DNA from: an uncultured Lachnospiraceae bacterium | GTDB lineage: Bacteria; Bacillota; Clostridia; Lachnospirales; Lachnospiraceae | Reading direction: 5' to 3' | Assembly (NCBI GenBank): GCA_902783735.1 | Contig: CACZSE010000058.1 | Coordinates: 1 to 16,156 of the forward strand | DNA: 16,156 nt | Shown here: piece by piece, positions 14,125 through 16,156 of the stretch | Layout: every line of letters starts with the position of its first letter | Position numbering within the stretch: position 1 is the first letter of the stretch | Made by a program: the position numbers and the translations under genes | The notes under the pieces: generated by a model | Databases searched by the model: none | What the model was told of the DNA's origin: nothing | The model's input: only the letters and a program-made list of their open reading frames with translations

Positions 14125-14152
14125 TTGACAATAAGGTCACATTTGGTAAAAT
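14125..14152 (+). promoter_or_regulatory. promoter of mecA
   Basis: A consensus TTGACA (14125-14130), 16-bp spacer, TAAAAT (14147-14152). A second TTGACA lies 9 bp upstream (14116-14121) and is too far away to serve the same -10. Transcription would start near 14159. Confidence 0.7.
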
Positions 14153-14164
14153 ACAGGTACTAAA

Positions 14165-14176
14165 AAAGTTAACTTT
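14165..14176. repeat. 12-bp palindrome at the mecA transcription start
   Basis: AAAGTTAACTTT is a perfect palindrome immediately downstream of the predicted mecA start site. A partial copy, GTTACTTTG, follows at about 14180-14188. The position fits a repressor operator, but A/T-rich palindromes also occur by chance. Confidence 0.35.
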
Positions 14177-14218
14177 AGGGTTACTTTGACCGAAAATATA
14201 AGTAAGGAGGTATGGCCT

Positions 14219-14977
14219 ATGAAGATTGAAAAAGTCAACGACAATCAGATACGGTGCACACTTACCAAGGCAGATCTGGCTGACAGGGAACTTAAACTCA
14301 GTGAGATCGCATACGGAACGGAAAAGGCAAAGAACCTCTTTAGGGATATGATGCAGCAGGCTGCTCTGAAGTTTGGTTTTGAGGCGGACAACATTCCGCT
14401 CATGATAGAAGCTATACCGCTCAATTCTGAATGTATAGTGCTTATCATCACCAAGGTGGAAGATCCGGAAGAACTCGATACGAGGTTTTCAAGATTCTCA
14501 CCAGATGTTGAGGATTCCGAAGAATATGATATGCAGGATGATTTGGATGACGGTATATCAAGCGCTACCGATGAGGTTGCTGATCTTTTCAAAAAGATCA
14601 GAAAAGAAGCATCGGACATACTTGCCAGATCCGGAGCCGCAAAGCAGAAAGAAGCCGATTCCGAAGAGGAAGAACCTGCTTACATTACCAAGATGTTCTC
14701 ATTTGACAGCATGACTTCGGTCATTCGTCCGAGTGCTGCCATTGTCGCTATATACAATGATAAAAACTCTCTGTTTAAGGATGAGAAGACAGGCAGATAT
14801 GTTCTTATACTGAATAAGACCGACAGTTCGGCAGAAGATTTCAACAGGGCATGCAATATTCTGTCCGAGTATGGGAAGTTAGAGAGAAATATCCGCACAA
14901 CAGAGTTTTATTATAAAGAACATTTTGAAGCAGTGATCGAAGACAATGCATTACAGTCACTGGCGAAAATAAAATAA
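14219..14977 (+). CDS. mecA: adaptor protein MecA
   Basis: A 252-aa adaptor of the MecA family, which delivers substrates to the ClpC/ClpP protease; it is unrelated to the methicillin-resistance gene of the same name. The N-terminal domain, MKIEKVNDNQIRCTL (1-15) to VLIITKVEDP, is the substrate-binding half. A long, very acidic linker (about 95-165, EDSEEYDMQDDLDD and EEEE) leads to a C-terminal ClpC-binding-type domain: MFSFDSMTSVI, GRYVLILNK, and a final EHFEAVIEDNALQSL typical of the family. I chose ATG 14219 because AAGGAGG (14204-14210) is 8 nt away. An in-frame TTG at 14186 has no ribosome binding site. It has its own promoter and terminator. Substrates cannot be told; in Bacillus the paralogue controls competence. 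Confidence 0.88.
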   Translation: MKIEKVNDNQIRCTLTKADLADRELKLSEIAYGTEKAKNLFRDMMQQAALKFGFEADNIPLMIEAIPLNSECIVLIITKVEDPEELDTRFSRFSPDVEDSEEYDMQDDLDDGISSATDEVADLFKKIRKEASDILARSGAAKQKEADSEEEEPAYITKMFSFDSMTSVIRPSAAIVAIYNDKNSLFKDEKTGRYVLILNKTDSSAEDFNRACNILSEYGKLERNIRTTEFYYKEHFEAVIEDNALQSLAKIK

Positions 14978-14992
14978 TACGTTCGGTTGCAT

Positions 14993-15026
14993 AAAAAAAC
15001 CCGGTACAATTTGTACCGGGTTTTTT
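14993..15026. terminator. bidirectional terminator between mecA and the DUF1858 gene
   Basis: CCCGGTACA (15000-15008) pairs with TGTACCGGG (15012-15020), flanked by A7 on one side and T6 on the other. The same hairpin therefore has a T tract in both directions. The CCCGG core resembles the dnaB terminator. Confidence 0.92.
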
Positions 15027-15034
15027 GGTGATCG

Positions 15035-15226
15035 TTAAAATGCTTCTATAGCTGACATGAGTTCGTCTATATCCAAACCGTGTACCATAGCGGCCTCTTC
15101 AAGGCTCTCACCCTGAGAAGCGGGGCAGCCGAGGCAGTGCATACCTGCTTCCATGAGCACTGATGCAACCTGCGGACATGTTCTCAATATATCACCAATT
15201 GTCATATCTCTTGTAATACCTGTCAT
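15035..15226 (-). CDS. DUF1858 small redox-disulfide protein
   Basis: A 63-aa protein of the DUF1858 family (hybrid-cluster-protein-associated redox disulfide domain). Visible family features are MTIGDIL (8-14), [13 protein letters not shown] (23-35) with the C31-x2-C34 pair, and [16 protein letters not shown] (41-56). The CxxC pair at a helix start suggests thiol-disulfide or metal chemistry; the reaction is not known. A third cysteine, C17, lies in the first helix. I chose ATG 15226 because GGAGGT is 7 nt upstream; the frame extends to a TTG at 15244, which overlaps that site. It converges on mecA and is divergent from pflB, another anaerobic function. It is shorter than the fusion proteins that also contain this domain. 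Confidence 0.9.
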   Translation of the reverse strand: MTGITRDMTIGDILRTCPQVASVLMEAGMHCLGCPASQGESLEEAAMVHGLDIDELMSAIEAF

Positions 15227-15310
15227 GATATGTACCTCCGTCAAAATATTACCATGTAAAATACTGTATAAAACAAGTTATCACATTTTGAAGACAATGG
15301 CAAATGAAAA

Positions 15311-15364
15311 TTGTATCTGACTAAGAACAAAGAAAAGGGCTTGTATGCAAAAAAGAACAAAGAA
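15311..15364 (+). repeat. 24-bp imperfect direct repeat, 30-bp period, upstream of pflB
   Basis: Copy one at 15311-15334 and copy two at 15341-15364 share TTGTAT and the 12-mer AAGAACAAAGAA, with 19 of 24 positions identical by eye. The copies start exactly 30 bp apart, about three helical turns, and copy two ends 5 bp before the -35 box. This is the geometry of an activator bound to one face of the DNA. Confidence 0.6.
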
Positions 15365-15369
15365 CCCTG

Positions 15370-15398
15370 TTGATTTAAGACAAACGGGCAATTATAAT
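15370..15398 (+). promoter_or_regulatory. promoter of pflB
   Basis: TTGATT (15370-15375), 17-bp spacer, TATAAT (15393-15398). Transcription would start near 15405, leaving a leader of about 59 nt with no obvious riboswitch or terminator. Confidence 0.7.
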
Positions 15399-15463
15399 GA
15401 ACATACAACTTAAGTGCAATACATAAAACATTAATTTTTTATTATTTATAGGAGGCATAGCAA

Positions 15464-16156
15464 ATGAGACCAGAATGGACAGATTTTGTAGGTGGCAAAT
15501 GGGAAGAAGAGATCAACGTGCGTGATTTCATCCAGAAGAACTACACTCCCTATGACGGAGATGAGAGCTTCCTGGCAGATGCCACACAGGACACAAAGGA
15601 TTTGTGGGCACAGGTATTAGAACTTCAGAAGAAGGAAAGAGAAGCAGGCGGTGTTCTTGATATGGACACAAAGGTTATCTCTACAATTACCTCACACGGC
15701 CCCGGTTATCTTGACAAGTCAAAAGAAAAGATCGTTGGTTTCCAGACAGATAAGCCTTTCAAACGTTCAATGCAGCCTTACGGCGGTATCAGAATGGCAG
15801 AGAAGGCATGTGCTGACAACGGTTACACAGTAGATCCTGAGATAAGCGAGTTCTTCTCAGTACACAGAAAGACACACAACGCAGGATGTTTCGATGCTTA
15901 CACACCTGAGATGAGAGCTTGCCGTTCATCACACGTAATCACAGGTCTTCCGGATGCATACGGACGTGGACGTATCATCGGTGACTACAGAAGAGTAGCT
16001 CTTTACGGTATTGATTACCTTATCGAGGACAAGCAGGCTCAGAAGGATTCCACCGGACGTGTTATGACAGATGATGTTATCCGTCTTCGTGAAGAGCTTT
16101 CCGAGCAGATGACAGCTCTGAAGATGATGAAGGAAATGGCTGCTTCTTACGGCATC
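15464..16156 (+). CDS. pflB: pyruvate formate-lyase (formate acetyltransferase), N-terminal part
   Basis: 231 codons run open to the right edge. The product is the glycyl-radical enzyme that converts pyruvate and CoA to acetyl-CoA and formate in anaerobic fermentation. Close matches to the Escherichia coli enzyme recur in order: NVRDFIQKNYTPY (18-30), STITSHGPGY, the RKTHN segment, TGLPDAYGRGRIIGDYRR and RVALYGIDYL. The catalytic Cys-Cys pair and the C-terminal glycyl-radical Gly lie beyond the window, so integrity and the presence of the activating enzyme gene cannot be judged. AGGAGG (15450-15455) is 8 nt before the ATG. The codon choice (GTT, CTT, TAC, AAG, ATC) is more uniform than in the neighbours, consistent with high expression. 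Confidence 0.97.
   Translation, partial: MRPEWTDFVGGKWEEEINVRDFIQKNYTPYDGDESFLADATQDTKDLWAQVLELQKKEREAGGVLDMDTKVISTITSHGPGYLDKSKEKIVGFQTDKPFKRSMQPYGGIRMAEKACADNGYTVDPEISEFFSVHRKTHNAGCFDAYTPEMRACRSSHVITGLPDAYGRGRIIGDYRRVALYGIDYLIEDKQAQKDSTGRVMTDDVIRLREELSEQMTALKMMKEMAASYGI

Noticed and set aside
15245..15463. Rex or FNR operator upstream of pflB
   Set aside because: No TTGTTAA...TTAACAA or TTGAT...ATCAA inverted repeat was found; the -35 TTGATT has no matching ATCAA arm.

Overview
The window looks like chromosomal DNA from an anaerobic, low-to-moderate GC Firmicute, most likely a Lachnospiraceae (Butyrivibrio-like) bacterium. The grounds are the gene order rpsF-ssb-rpsR-gdpP-rplI-dnaB, a clostridial 2[4Fe-4S] ferredoxin, a MecA adaptor, a DUF1858 redox protein and pyruvate formate-lyase, together with strong AGGAGG ribosome binding sites and sigma-A type promoters. 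The genus is an inference. No mobile element, tRNA, rRNA or CRISPR was seen, and no gene-free stretch exceeds 300 bases.

Bases 1-2036: the tail of an unidentified gene overlaps a low-molecular-weight protein tyrosine phosphatase by 4 nt. A 192-aa orphan gene converges on the phosphatase with a 2-bp gap. The only clear terminator for the phosphatase transcript lies inside that opposing gene. A 1-acylglycerol-3-phosphate acyltransferase follows, with its own promoter and terminator.

Bases 2089-8536: five tightly spaced plus-strand genes look like one signalling operon. They encode a Sir2 deacylase, a CHASE2 adenylate cyclase, an AP-endonuclease-2-like TIM barrel, a GAF/HD-GYP phosphodiesterase with a large insertion, and a membrane-anchored FecR protein with a Pro/Thr linker and Cys-rich repeats. 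A plausible reading is extracytoplasmic sensing (CHASE2, FecR) feeding cAMP and c-di-GMP metabolism. This is the least ordinary part of the window.

Bases 8556-13767: the conserved translation/replication block, rpsF-ssb-rpsR (promoter, SD-sequestering leader and a strong terminator), then gdpP (c-di-AMP phosphodiesterase), rplI and dnaB, closed by a terminator.

Bases 13802-16156: ferredoxin (minus), mecA (plus), a DUF1858 protein (minus) and the first 231 codons of pflB (plus). Each has its own ribosome binding site. Convergent pairs share bidirectional terminators. The pflB upstream region carries a 24-bp direct repeat with a 30-bp period just before the -35 box, which looks like a regulator site.

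Three cyclic-nucleotide activities (cAMP synthesis, probable c-di-GMP breakdown, probable c-di-AMP breakdown) therefore lie within about 9 kb.
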